Assembly: GCF_003287455.1 (NCBI RefSeq) | Contig: NZ_PRLC01000013.1 | Location: 40,338-104,337, forward strand | Source: Faecalibacterium hattorii | GTDB taxonomy: Bacteria > Bacillota > Clostridia > Oscillospirales > Ruminococcaceae | Direction of reading: 5' to 3' | Length of the DNA stretch: 64,000 nucleotides | Part shown: positions 1 to 7,140 of the stretch, piece after piece | Numbering within the stretch: the stretch's first letter is position 1 | Layout: every line of letters begins with the position of its first letter | Made by a program: the position numbers and the translations under genes | The notes under the pieces: model-generated | Told to the model about the DNA's origin: nothing | Databases searched by the model: none | Seen by the model: the letters and a program-made list of their open reading frames with translations, nothing else

Positions 1-2
1 GC

Positions 3-1505
3 GGCGTTTTGCTGTTTGGCGTGGAAGATGACGGCACCATTACAGGCTGCCCTAAAAGCGACCCGCAGGCACTGATGGAAGCCATCTACGATATGACCCG
101 GCCCAGCCTGTTTACCGAAATCGAGCCGGTGGAAACCTCTGACGGTGTGGTGCTGGTGGTATCAGTGGAGAAATCCAATTCTCATGTTGCCACCACCGGC
201 GGCATCTATTACAGGCGGCTGGGGAACGTGACAAAACCTTACTACCCGGCAAATGATGTGTACTCCCCTGCCGATAACCCGGATTTTTCGGCAAAGATCG
301 TGGAAGGCGCAACCGAAAGCGACATTGACCTGCTGGAAGTGTACCGCCTGAAAGAGAAGCTGCGGATTCGGGATGCAGGCTCTGCCCTGCCGGACTTGGC
401 AGATACCACCTTTCTGGACAACCTGAACCTGATCCGCATGGATAAGGATGAAGTGCGTGTGACGGTGGCAGGGCTGCTGTTTGTGGGCAAGGCAGCGTCT
501 ATTGCACGGCTGCTGCCGCAGGCAGAGGTGATCTACCTGCATTACAGCGATGAATCACAGACAGAATACGACAACCGCATGGATATGCAGGAGCCGCTGA
601 TCTCGATTTTGGATAAGCTGACGGAACGCATCCGCACCTATAACCACCTGACCAATGTGCAGGTGGGGCTGTTCCGGCTGGAGGTGTACGATTTCTCCGA
701 GGCGGTTTTTCAGGAGGCTTTGCTGAATGCACTGGCGCACCGCTCCTATGAGGATATGGCACCGGTCTACGTCAAGCACTACCCCACAAAGATCGTGATT
801 GAGAACCCCGGTGGTTTTCCGGGGGACATCAACGAAAGTAACATCATCACCCACCAGTCCATTCCCCGGAATAAGCTGATCGCAATGACTCTTCAGCACC
901 TGAAGTATGTGCAGCGTTCCGGGCAGGGCGTGGACATCATGTTCCAGAGTATGCTCACCGAGGGCAAGCCCTACCCGGAGTACGCCAGCACGGCCAACTC
1001 CGTCCGGCTGACCCTTCGTAGCACGATGGAAAACCAGAACTTCGTGCGTTTCATCGCAGAAACGCAGGATAAGCGTTCCAAGATGTTCACGCTGTCAGAG
1101 CTGATGACCCTGCACTATCTGCGGGAACATCAGAAAATCACCCTGAAACAGGCCGCAAAGACGATTCAGGAAACCGATGACAATGCCCACAAGGTTCTGA
1201 ACAGTCTCCGGGACGAAGGGCTTCTGGAACTCAACGGCAAGACCTATATGCTGTCCCTCAAGGTCTACGAAACGGTGAAAACCGATGTGGCCTATGTGCA
1301 GGACAAGACGGTCAGCCAGATTCAGGCAAAGGATCGGATTCTTGAATATCTGAAGCATAAGCCGTCGATTACGAATCAGAAAGCTCAAGAGCTGTGTGGG
1401 TTTAACAAGAATCAAACCTATTATATCCTGCACCAGATGTGCAAGGACGGCATCTTGCAGCCTGATGGCATAGGCCGGGGAACGAAGTACAAGAGCGTGA
1501 AGTGA
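3..1505 (+). CDS. AlbA_2/Schlafen-type putative transcriptional regulator, 5' partial
   Basis: The reading frame is open at the window edge, so the true start is missing; a TTG at 9 is unlikely to be the start. The visible N-terminus (GVLLFGVEDDGTITG) is the glycine-rich core of an AlbA_2 (Schlafen AAA_4) domain. The middle (about residues 230-340: FQEALLNALAHRSY, ENPGGFPGDI, RSGQGVDIM) is the GHKL-like ATPase region usual in these 'RecG-like' regulators. The last 130 residues look like tandem winged helices (NKNQTYYILHQMCKDGIL). Such proteins are often called ATP-dependent helicases RecG in annotation, but no helicase motifs are present. Likely a DNA-binding regulator carried on the element; target unknown. 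The repeat array directly after the stop could be its binding site. Confidence 0.8.
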   Translation, partial: GVLLFGVEDDGTITGCPKSDPQALMEAIYDMTRPSLFTEIEPVETSDGVVLVVSVEKSNSHVATTGGIYYRRLGNVTKPYYPANDVYSPADNPDFSAKIVEGATESDIDLLEVYRLKEKLRIRDAGSALPDLADTTFLDNLNLIRMDKDEVRVTVAGLLFVGKAASIARLLPQAEVIYLHYSDESQTEYDNRMDMQEPLISILDKLTERIRTYNHLTNVQVGLFRLEVYDFSEAVFQEALLNALAHRSYEDMAPVYVKHYPTKIVIENPGGFPGDINESNIITHQSIPRNKLIAMTLQHLKYVQRSGQGVDIMFQSMLTEGKPYPEYASTANSVRLTLRSTMENQNFVRFIAETQDKRSKMFTLSELMTLHYLREHQKITLKQAAKTIQETDDNAHKVLNSLRDEGLLELNGKTYMLSLKVYETVKTDVAYVQDKTVSQIQAKDRILEYLKHKPSITNQKAQELCGFNKNQTYYILHQMCKDGILQPDGIGRGTKYKSVK

Positions 1506-1510
1506 AAATT

Positions 1511-1621
1511 TACGCTGACTTTTACGCTGAAAGTTTGATTTGCGCTGAATTTACGCTGACTTTCCGGGATTTACGCTGAAAATACGCTGACTTGGCATGG
1601 TTTGCGCTGAATTTACGCTGA
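1511..1621. repeat. eight-copy TACGCTGA array
   Basis: Eight copies of an 8-mer T(A/G)CGCTGA, most preceded by TT or AAT, start at 1511, 1523, 1541, 1552, 1572, 1583, 1603 and 1614. Six are TACGCTGA and two are TGCGCTGA, all in one orientation. Gaps between successive starts are 12, 18, 11, 20, 11, 20 and 11 nt, so most copies are about one or two helical turns apart. That fits a protein-binding array better than a coding or CRISPR repeat. Confidence 0.75.
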
Positions 1622-1669
1622 GAAATGCGCGCTGCGCGATTAGCGATTTTGCCGCGCGTTTTCTATGGC

Positions 1670-1918
1670 TCAATCCTCCAGTCTGCCATGGTCACATCCC
1701 AGCGACAGGTAGTGCTCCATCTCCCCTCTCAGCACCATCTGTGCATACTCCAAGGGCTTGTTCCACAGCAGCCAGTCCAGCTCCGCCCGCTGCGCTGGTG
1801 TGTTGCCGTACTCGTCCTCAACGGCGATGCAGTCGATGGCAACAGTAGAGCCATCTGCGAACCGGGCTTCCACCCGGTTAGTGTCCATATTGTAGCGGCA
1901 GGAAAGCAATTTTGTCAT
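1670..1918 (-). CDS. small hypothetical protein, DUF6061-like
   Basis: An 82-residue protein starting MTKLLSCRYNMDTNRVEA. This ATG is chosen because a GGAGG box (1927-1931 on the minus strand) lies 8 nt upstream; the two ATGs before it are too close to or upstream of that box. It contains the pattern ADGSTVAIDCIAVEDE and ends in a segment rich in WLLWNKPLEYAQMVL. I associate this with DUF6061, a small family common on Clostridia accessory elements, from memory of the pattern only. No catalytic motif or membrane segment is visible. Function unknown. Confidence 0.6.
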   Translation of the reverse strand: MTKLLSCRYNMDTNRVEARFADGSTVAIDCIAVEDEYGNTPAQRAELDWLLWNKPLEYAQMVLRGEMEHYLSLGCDHGRLED

Positions 1919-2019
1919 AGTCATATCCTCCAAGACTTGATTTATGGTGTGCGGTCACTCGAACCAATGCCGTCAAGTCATTGTCGGATGAAGTGGTTTT
2001 TAGTTTGTCCGGGAGTAAG

Positions 2020-2100
2020 TGCACGGTTTCTGCACGGTTTTTGCACGGTTTCAAAACGTGCAAAGGGTGCAAATCGTTGCAAAATCGGACAAAGGGTGCA
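2020..2100. repeat. short direct and inverted repeats beside the att site
   Basis: TGCACGGTTT occurs three times in tandem (2020-2029, 2031-2040, 2042-2051), followed by the near-inverted AAAACGTGCA (2053-2062). A second pair, CAAAGGGTGCA, lies at 2061-2071 and 2090-2100. Clusters like this 100-200 bp inside an attachment site commonly serve as arm-type integrase or excisionase sites; that role is inferred from position. Confidence 0.55.
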
Positions 2101-2189
2101 GAAACTCGAAGCTCAAAACCTGCGATGTATCGCTTGGAAATGACGATGAAACGTAACTTCCAAAAATTGAGTGAATCGCCCGGCGTGCG

Positions 2190-2234
2190 CTACGAATCAG
2201 TAGGCCGGGGGTTCGAGTCCCTTCCATCGCACCA
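2190..2234 (+). other. tRNA-Arg(ACG) 3' fragment, attachment-site scar
   Basis: The sequence starts in the anticodon loop CTACGAA (anticodon ACG), continues with the 3' anticodon stem TCAG, a variable loop, the T-arm around GGTTCGAGTCC, the 3' acceptor strand, and an encoded CCA at 2232-2234. The DNA upstream forms neither a D-arm nor the matching 5' acceptor GCGATGG, so only the 3' half is present. This is the usual signature of the element-distal att site of a tRNA-targeting integrase. Confidence 0.7.
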
Positions 2235-2240
2235 GATATT

Positions 2241-2274
2241 GAACGTCAAATCGAAAGATTTGGCGTTCTTTTTT
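2241..2274 (+). terminator. rho-independent terminator behind the tRNA-Arg fragment
   Basis: GAACGTCAAATC and GATTTGGCGTTC flank a GAAA tetraloop, followed by a run of six Ts. It sits 6 nt after the CCA and would be the original tRNA-Arg terminator. Confidence 0.85.
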
Positions 2275-2300
2275 GTTATGTAACCCCTAAAAATTTCCAC

Positions 2301-2354
2301 TTGACAATCCAATATTGCCTTGCTATAATCCAATTCGCAACTAAGTTGCAAATT
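2301..2354 (+). promoter_or_regulatory. promoter and palindromic operator of the metal-uptake operon
   Basis: A perfect sigma-A promoter: TTGACA at 2301-2306, a 17-nt spacer, TATAAT at 2324-2329. Just downstream, 2332-2354 is a 23-bp palindrome centred on GCAACTAAGTTGC with one mismatched pair between the arms, covering the expected +1. Position and size suit a Fur-family (Zur-like) repressor; the regulator itself is not in the window. Confidence 0.7.
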
Positions 2355-2374
2355 CGAGAGGGGAGGGCAATGGA

Positions 2375-2677
2375 ATGAACTGCACTGTAAAACAACGCCG
2401 CGCTGCGTGGATTCTGCTGGTTGGTTTTCTGCTGGCCATTTTGGTTTCATTGACGTTCTGCGCGGAAGAAGTCAACCACGACTGTACCGGGGCAGACTGC
2501 GCCGTCTGCGCACAACTGAAACTTTGCGAGAATATCCTGCACGCCGGAAAAGATGGTTCCGAGCAGTTCATTCGGACATCCACGCCGCATTTTGTGCTGG
2601 CGGCTTTGCTGTCGCTTTGCTCTCCGCTTTTGCTGATAAAAACACCGATTCGACTAAAGGTAAAGCTGTCGGATTAA
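2375..2677 (+). CDS. small membrane protein with Cys/His motif, first gene of the metal-uptake operon
   Basis: A 100-residue protein with an N-terminal hydrophobic segment (about residues 12-28), a short extracytoplasmic stretch containing HDCTGADCAVCAQL, and a second hydrophobic segment near residues 72-88. The HDCxGxxCxxC pattern suggests metal or redox binding at the outer face. A GGGAGG ribosome-binding site lies 8 nt before the ATG. Small proteins of this kind are, to my recollection, often found beside zinc ABC operons in Clostridia, and the position here supports a metal-linked role. Biochemical function unknown. Confidence 0.65.
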   Translation: MNCTVKQRRAAWILLVGFLLAILVSLTFCAEEVNHDCTGADCAVCAQLKLCENILHAGKDGSEQFIRTSTPHFVLAALLSLCSPLLLIKTPIRLKVKLSD

Positions 2678-2727
2678 GAAATGCCTGTCCGTATGATTCT
2701 TGAGATCAAACAATGGAGAGCATTTCT

Positions 2728-3738
2728 ATGAAAAAACTCAAACGTATATTCGCTGTATTTTTTTGCCTTTTACTGGCTTCTGGCATTTTGGGTGGCTGTG
2801 GGAAGGCCGCATCTTCGTCCGCTCCTGCACTGTCTGCATCGCAGAGTGGCAGCAAGCCGCTGAAAATCGTCACGACTATTTTCCCGGAGTATGACTGGGT
2901 GCGCGAAATCCTCGGCGATAAGGCCGATCATGCCGAGGTTACCATGCTTCTGGACAACGGCGTGGATTTGCACAGCTATCAGCCCACCGCAGATGATATC
3001 ATTAAGATCTCGGACTGTGACTTGTTCATCTATGTTGGCGGCGAATCGGATGGCTGGGTGGAGGATGCCTTGAAGGAAGCCGCCAATAAGGATATGCAGG
3101 TCATCAACCTGCTGGATGTGCTGGGTGAGTAGGTAAAAGAGGAAGAAGTCGTAGAAGGCATGGAGGCCGAGGAAGAAGAATCCGAGGATGAAGATGAGCC
3201 GGAGTACGATGAACACGTCTGGCTGTCCCTGAAGAACGCCGAGACCCTCTGCAGCGCCATCACCGATGCACTGAAAGAAATCGACCCGGCCAACAAAGAT
3301 GCCTATGCTGCCAACGCTGCATCCTATCTGGAAAAGCTGGCCGCTCTGGATGGCGAATATCAGACGGTGGTGGACAATGCCGCCCGGAAAACCGTGCTGT
3401 TCGGCGACCGTTTCCCGTTCCGCTATCTGGTGGACGATTATGGTCTGAGCTATTATGCCGCGTTTGCGGGCTGCTCTGCGGAAACGGAAGCCAGCTTTGA
3501 GACCATTTCTTTCCTTGCTGGCAAGGTGGATGAACTGGGGCTGCCCTGTGTGCTGACCATTGAGGGCGCACAGCATAAAATCGCTGAAACCATCGTGCAG
3601 AATTCTGCCGCCAAGAACCAGTTCATCCTGACGCTGGATTCCATGCAGTCCACCACATCCGCCGATGCGGCAAACGGCACGACCTATCTTTCCGTGATGG
3701 AAAGCAACCTTGACGTGCTGAAACAGACTCTGAACTAA
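2728..3738 (+). pseudogene. metal-binding lipoprotein (ZnuA/AdcA-like), interrupted by an in-frame TAG
   Basis: The frame starts at ATG 2728, with GGAGAG 7 nt upstream, and encodes a lipoprotein signal (lipobox LGGC) followed by IVTTIFPEYDWVREI, the N-terminal signature of cluster-9 zinc/manganese-binding proteins. The metal-site histidine is in VDLHSYQPTADD. A TAG at 3130-3132 stops translation after about 134 residues, while the same frame continues without a shift through an acidic linker (EEEESEDEDEPEYDEHVW) and the C-terminal lobe to 3738. The acidic linker replaces the His-rich loop of many ZnuA proteins. The downstream piece has no good start. Most likely a nonsense mutation; suppression or sequencing error are alternatives. 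Confidence 0.85.
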
Positions 3739-3752
3739 AGGAAGGAACCGTT

Positions 3753-4387
3753 ATGTCTCAGCTCATTTGTAAGAACCTTCTCGTTGGCTATGAGGGAAAG
3801 GCCATTCTGGATCCTCTGAATTTTGAGATCCACGCAGGTGACTATCTTTGCGTGGTCGGAGAAAACGGTGCGGGCAAAAGCACCTTGATGAAAACGCTGC
3901 TCGGTTTGCAGCAGCCTGTTTCCGGGCAGATCGAGATGGGTGATGGTCTGCGCCAGAACGAGATCGGCTATCTGCCCCAGCAGACCATCGTGCAGAGAGA
4001 TTTTCCGGCGTCGGTGCAGGAGATCGTGTTGTCTGGCTGCCAGAGTCGCTGCGGTCTGCGTCCGTTTTACAGTCGTGAAGAAAAGCAGCTTGCGCAGAAT
4101 GCCATGCGCAAAATGCAGATCGAACCGCTGGCAAAACGCTGCTTCTGGACGAGCCTGTTTCCGGACTTGACCCAAAGGTGACTGCGGAGATGTACCATCT
4201 GATCGAAACGCTGAACCGACAGGAGGGCATTACTGTCCTGATGATCTCCCATGACATTCGGGCTGCGGTTTGCTATGCCAGCCACATTCTCCATATCGGC
4301 GAAAGCGTCTTTTTCGGCACACGGGAAGAGTATCTGCAAAGCCCGCAGGGGCGGCTGTTTGCGGCTGGGAAAGGCGGTGCCGTATGA
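3753..4387 (+). pseudogene. metal ABC transporter ATPase (ZnuC-like), internal deletion and frameshift
   Basis: The first frame (3753-4181) has the Walker A motif GENGAGKST and the Q-loop YLPQQT, then leaves frame after AKRC. The next bases, read in another frame, give LLDEPVSGLDPKVTAEM, i.e. the end of Walker B and the D-loop; that frame runs to 4387 with the H-loop MISHD. The segment that should carry the LSGGQ signature is absent, so this is a deletion of several tens of bases plus a frame change, not a single-base slip. The join lies near 4140 at a CTGCT sequence, suggesting slippage between short repeats. The 3' end overlaps the permease start by ATGA. Confidence 0.88.
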
Positions 4388-5232
4388 ACATGTTGGAAAA
4401 GCTGGCCTTTTACTGGAACTATCCTTTTGTCCGCTATGCGCTCATTGTGGGTGTTCTGATTGCCCTGTGTTCTTCGCTGCTGGGCGTGACGCTGGTGCTG
4501 AAGCGGTTCTCCTTTATCGGAGATGGCCTTTCTCATGTGGCGTTCGGCGGCATGGCCGTTGCGACGGTATTGGGAATGTCCGACCATATGCCGCTGACGC
4601 TGGCCGTGACTGTGGCGTGTGCAGTCCTGCTGCTGCACACCGGGCAGAACACCCAGATCAAAGGCGATGCTGCCATTGCGATGGTGTCCGTTGGCGCGCT
4701 TGCAATGGGCTATCTGCTGATGAATCTGTTCTCGACCTCGGCAAACCTGTCCGGCGATGTGTGCAGCACCTTGTTCGGCTCTACCTCGATTCTGACCCTG
4801 ACAAAATCAGAGGTCTGGCTCTGCATCGGGCTGTCCATCGTTGTAGTTCTGGTGTTTGTGTTGTTCTACCATAAGATATTCGCTGTCACTTTTGACGAAA
4901 CCTTTGCAAAGGCGGTCGGAACCAATGCGAACGGATACAATCTGCTGATCGCCATTGTCATTGCCGTCATCATTGTGCTGGCCATGAACCTTGTCGGCTC
5001 GCTGCTGATTTCTGCACTGGTGATTTTTCCGGCTCTTTCGGCCATGCGCCTGTGCAAAAATTTCTGCGCCGTCACCATCTGCTCGGCGGTACTGTCCGTG
5101 AGCTGTGCCTTTGTGGGCATCGTGGCTTCCATCCTAGCCGGAACGCCGGTTGGCTCGACCATTGTAGCGGTTGACATGGCGGCGTTTGGTTTGTGCTGTC
5201 TGGCCGGAAAACTGCTGGGGAGGGCATCATGA
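4384..5232 (+). CDS. znuB: metal ABC transporter permease (ZnuB/AdcB-like)
   Basis: A 282-residue integral membrane protein of the ABC-3 family with about eight hydrophobic segments. Family patterns include LVLKRFSFIGDGLSHVAFGGMA near the N-terminus and NLVGSLLISALVIFPALSAM near residue 200. ATG 4384 is chosen over upstream in-frame starts because it overlaps the ATPase stop (ATGA) and matches the family N-terminus. The protein itself is intact, but its ATPase and binding-protein partners are broken upstream, so it may no longer support transport unless complemented elsewhere. Confidence 0.9.
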   Translation: MNMLEKLAFYWNYPFVRYALIVGVLIALCSSLLGVTLVLKRFSFIGDGLSHVAFGGMAVATVLGMSDHMPLTLAVTVACAVLLLHTGQNTQIKGDAAIAMVSVGALAMGYLLMNLFSTSANLSGDVCSTLFGSTSILTLTKSEVWLCIGLSIVVVLVFVLFYHKIFAVTFDETFAKAVGTNANGYNLLIAIVIAVIIVLAMNLVGSLLISALVIFPALSAMRLCKNFCAVTICSAVLSVSCAFVGIVASILAGTPVGSTIVAVDMAAFGLCCLAGKLLGRAS

Positions 5233-5762
5233 AACGATTCTTGAAAGGGCTTCTGCTGCTGGGTATCGCCGCTGCGTTGACCGCCTGCGGTGCAAAATCT
5301 GAAACAGCATCTTCTGTGGTGACGGTCCTGCCGGAACCCGCATCCTCCAATGCTGCTACTGCGCCCGCCCCGGAACATTCTATGCAGCTCCCGGAAAGCA
5401 GCACTGCTGATGCAAGCGATATTCACGCCGGGATGGATGCAGAGATTGACCTGACCTTACTCAGTGATACGGTTGTGAACGCAGAAGTTTACAATATGCT
5501 CGTTACCCCGGAGAACTACACCGATAAAATTGTTCGTATGACGGGCGAATATCAGGAGTACATAGATGAGCAGACCGGGGAGCTGTATCACTCCTGTGTC
5601 ATCTACGATGCGCTTGCCTGCTGCCAGCAGGGAGTGGAGTTCGTGCTGACCGATGGCGATTACCCGGAAGAAGGCGCACCCATTACCGTGGTGGGGCGGT
5701 ATGAAACCTATACAACACCGTACTATGATTACTTTCATCTGGTGGATGGAGTAAGAGAGTAA
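5229..5762 (+). CDS. lipoprotein at the end of the metal-uptake operon
   Basis: A 177-residue protein with a lipoprotein signal peptide (MKRFLKGLLLLGIAAALTAC, lipobox LTAC), a Ser/Ala-rich linker to about residue 60, and a globular domain containing NYTDKIVRMTGEYQEY and ITVVGRYETY. The beta-rich pattern around VRMTGEY and VVGRYE resembles OB-fold domains, but I cannot name the family. The start overlaps the permease stop by ATGA, so it is translationally coupled. An extracellular accessory role in metal handling is inferred from the operon only. The 3' end overlaps the convergent ogt gene by 28 bp. Confidence 0.75.
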   Translation: MKRFLKGLLLLGIAAALTACGAKSETASSVVTVLPEPASSNAATAPAPEHSMQLPESSTADASDIHAGMDAEIDLTLLSDTVVNAEVYNMLVTPENYTDKIVRMTGEYQEYIDEQTGELYHSCVIYDALACCQQGVEFVLTDGDYPEEGAPITVVGRYETYTTPYYDYFHLVDGVRE

Positions 5763-6280
5763 TTGATTGGCGGAAAGAGGTGCTCCATGCGGATCTTTTC
5801 CAGTGTCAGCAGCTTTGCCTTTTTGTCGATGCCGCCTGCGTAGCCGGTCAGGCTGCCGTTGGTGCCGACGACCCGGTGGCAGGGGATGATGATGGAGATC
5901 TCGTTGTGCCCGACCGCCCCACCCACGGCCTGTGCCGACATCCGGGGAAGACCGTGCATCGCCGCCAGCTGCTTTGCCAGTGCGCCGTAGGTCGTGGTCT
6001 GGCCGTAGGGGATCTGGAGCAGAAGCGCCCAGACTTCCTGCCGGAAGGGGGAACCAATGGGGTGGAGCGGCGGAGTGAAGTCCGGCTCCTGCCCGCGGAA
6101 GTAAACATCCAGCCAGCGCTTTGCTTCGCGGAGGATGGGCGTTTCCTGCGCCTTATGCTCCGGGTCCAGCGTATCGGCGAAATATTTTTCGCCATCGAAC
6201 CAGAGTCCGGTCAGGCCGACCTCATCCGCTGCCAGCAGGATGCCGCCCAGCGGGGAATCGTAGTGCAGCGTGTACATCAT
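5735..6280 (-). CDS. ogt: methylated-DNA--protein-cysteine methyltransferase
   Basis: Suicide DNA-repair protein that removes alkyl groups from O6-methylguanine by transfer to its own cysteine. The active-site motif IIIPCHRVVG and the preceding helix-turn-helix (GSPFRQEVWALLLQIPYGQTTTYG, shown here only by its ends GSPFRQEVW and IPYGQTT) are complete. Start at 6280 (ATG ATG pair) has a purine-rich site upstream. About 181 residues, normal for Ogt. It is convergent with the lipoprotein gene and divergent from the response-regulator gene. Confidence 0.93.
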   Translation of the reverse strand: MMYTLHYDSPLGGILLAADEVGLTGLWFDGEKYFADTLDPEHKAQETPILREAKRWLDVYFRGQEPDFTPPLHPIGSPFRQEVWALLLQIPYGQTTTYGALAKQLAAMHGLPRMSAQAVGGAVGHNEISIIIPCHRVVGTNGSLTGYAGGIDKKAKLLTLEKIRMEHLFPPINYSLTPSTR

Positions 6281-6355
6281 GGCGGGTCCCCCTTTCCTTT
6301 TCTTGGAGGTCAAGCGTAGCAGATTTTGCACGCAGTGTCAAGAAAAACGGAGTGA

Positions 6356-6384
6356 TTGAAAAGCCTTGCGTAATTTTGTATAAT
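6356..6384 (+). promoter_or_regulatory. promoter of the LytTR two-component operon
   Basis: TTGAAA (6356-6361), 17-nt spacer, TATAAT (6379-6384), about 45 nt before the start codon. Confidence 0.65.
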
Positions 6385-6429
6385 AAAACTGGATTTTGCC
6401 GAACATGGAAAACAGGGGAGGTGCGGGGC

Positions 6430-7140
6430 GTGATCCGAGTGGCCATCGTGGAGGACGAAGAGGCGGTGCGGGAGCAGCTGCTGGGCTATGTGCAGCGCTA
6501 CACCCGGCAATACGGCACGACCTTTGAAGTACGAACATTTTCGGACGGGGTGGAGATCTTGGAGGGGTACCGCCCGGTTTTCGATCTCATCCTGCTGGAT
6601 GTGGAGATGAAGCATCTGGACGGCATGGAAACGGCCCAGCGCATCCGGGCGCTGGATTCAGACGTGATGATCGTCTTCATCACCAACATGGCGCAGTATG
6701 CCATCAAGGGCTATGCGGTGGGGGCACTGGACTACGTGCTGAAGCCGGTGCCCTATTTTGCGTTCTCCCAGCAGCTTCAAAAGGCGGAGGAGCAGCTGCG
6801 CCGCCGTACCCGGCACTATCTGGCTGTGCCGGTGGAGGGTGGTCTGCGGCGGCTGGACACCTCCCGCATTTACTATATAGAAAGCGAGGGCCACCGGGTG
6901 CGTTTTTACACCGAAGAGGGCGACTTTGCGGCCCCCGGCGCGCTGAAGGCACTGGAAGAAAAGCTGGCCGACCGCCCCTTTGCCCGCTGCAACAGCGGCT
7001 ACCTTGTCAATCTGGCACAGGTACAGGCCGTGCAGCAGAACACGGTGCAGGTTGGGCCCTATGAGCTGCAGGTCAGCCGCCCCAAGCGGAAGAGCTTCCT
7101 TGCGGCGCTGACCGACTACATCGGGGGTGACGGCTTATGA
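6430..7140 (+). CDS. LytTR-family response regulator
   Basis: A 236-residue protein with an N-terminal receiver domain (IRVAIVEDEEAVREQL; phosphoacceptor Asp in DLILLDVEM; Lys in YVLKPV) and a C-terminal LytTR DNA-binding domain (RRLDTSRIYYIESEGHRV to the end, including FARCNSGYLVNL). GTG 6430 is preferred: AGGGGAGG lies 9 nt upstream, and an alternative GTG at 6421 abuts that box. It overlaps the kinase gene by ATGA. Regulators of this class usually control peptide signalling, bacteriocin or surface functions; no AgrB/AgrD pair is visible nearby, so the target is unknown. Confidence 0.9.
   Translation: MIRVAIVEDEEAVREQLLGYVQRYTRQYGTTFEVRTFSDGVEILEGYRPVFDLILLDVEMKHLDGMETAQRIRALDSDVMIVFITNMAQYAIKGYAVGALDYVLKPVPYFAFSQQLQKAEEQLRRRTRHYLAVPVEGGLRRLDTSRIYYIESEGHRVRFYTEEGDFAAPGALKALEEKLADRPFARCNSGYLVNLAQVQAVQQNTVQVGPYELQVSRPKRKSFLAALTDYIGGDGL

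Larger units (their letters stand above)
1..2234. mobile_element. right end of an element integrated at tRNA-Arg (left end outside window)
   Basis: The segment ends in a tRNA-Arg 3' fragment without its 5' half, the usual distal junction left by a tyrosine-recombinase element using a tRNA 3' end. Short direct repeats lie just inside the junction. The genes inside (AlbA_2 regulator, DUF6061-like protein) are typical accessory genes. No integrase is visible here, so it must lie to the left or be lost. The boundary is inferred from the tRNA fragment only. Confidence 0.55.

Noticed and set aside
1511..1621. CRISPR array
   Set aside because: Units are only 8 nt with 3-12-nt gaps and no cas genes are nearby.
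3130..3132. TAG read as pyrrolysine
   Set aside because: No evidence of pyrrolysine machinery in the window, and the position is not a known Pyl site; a nonsense mutation is simpler.
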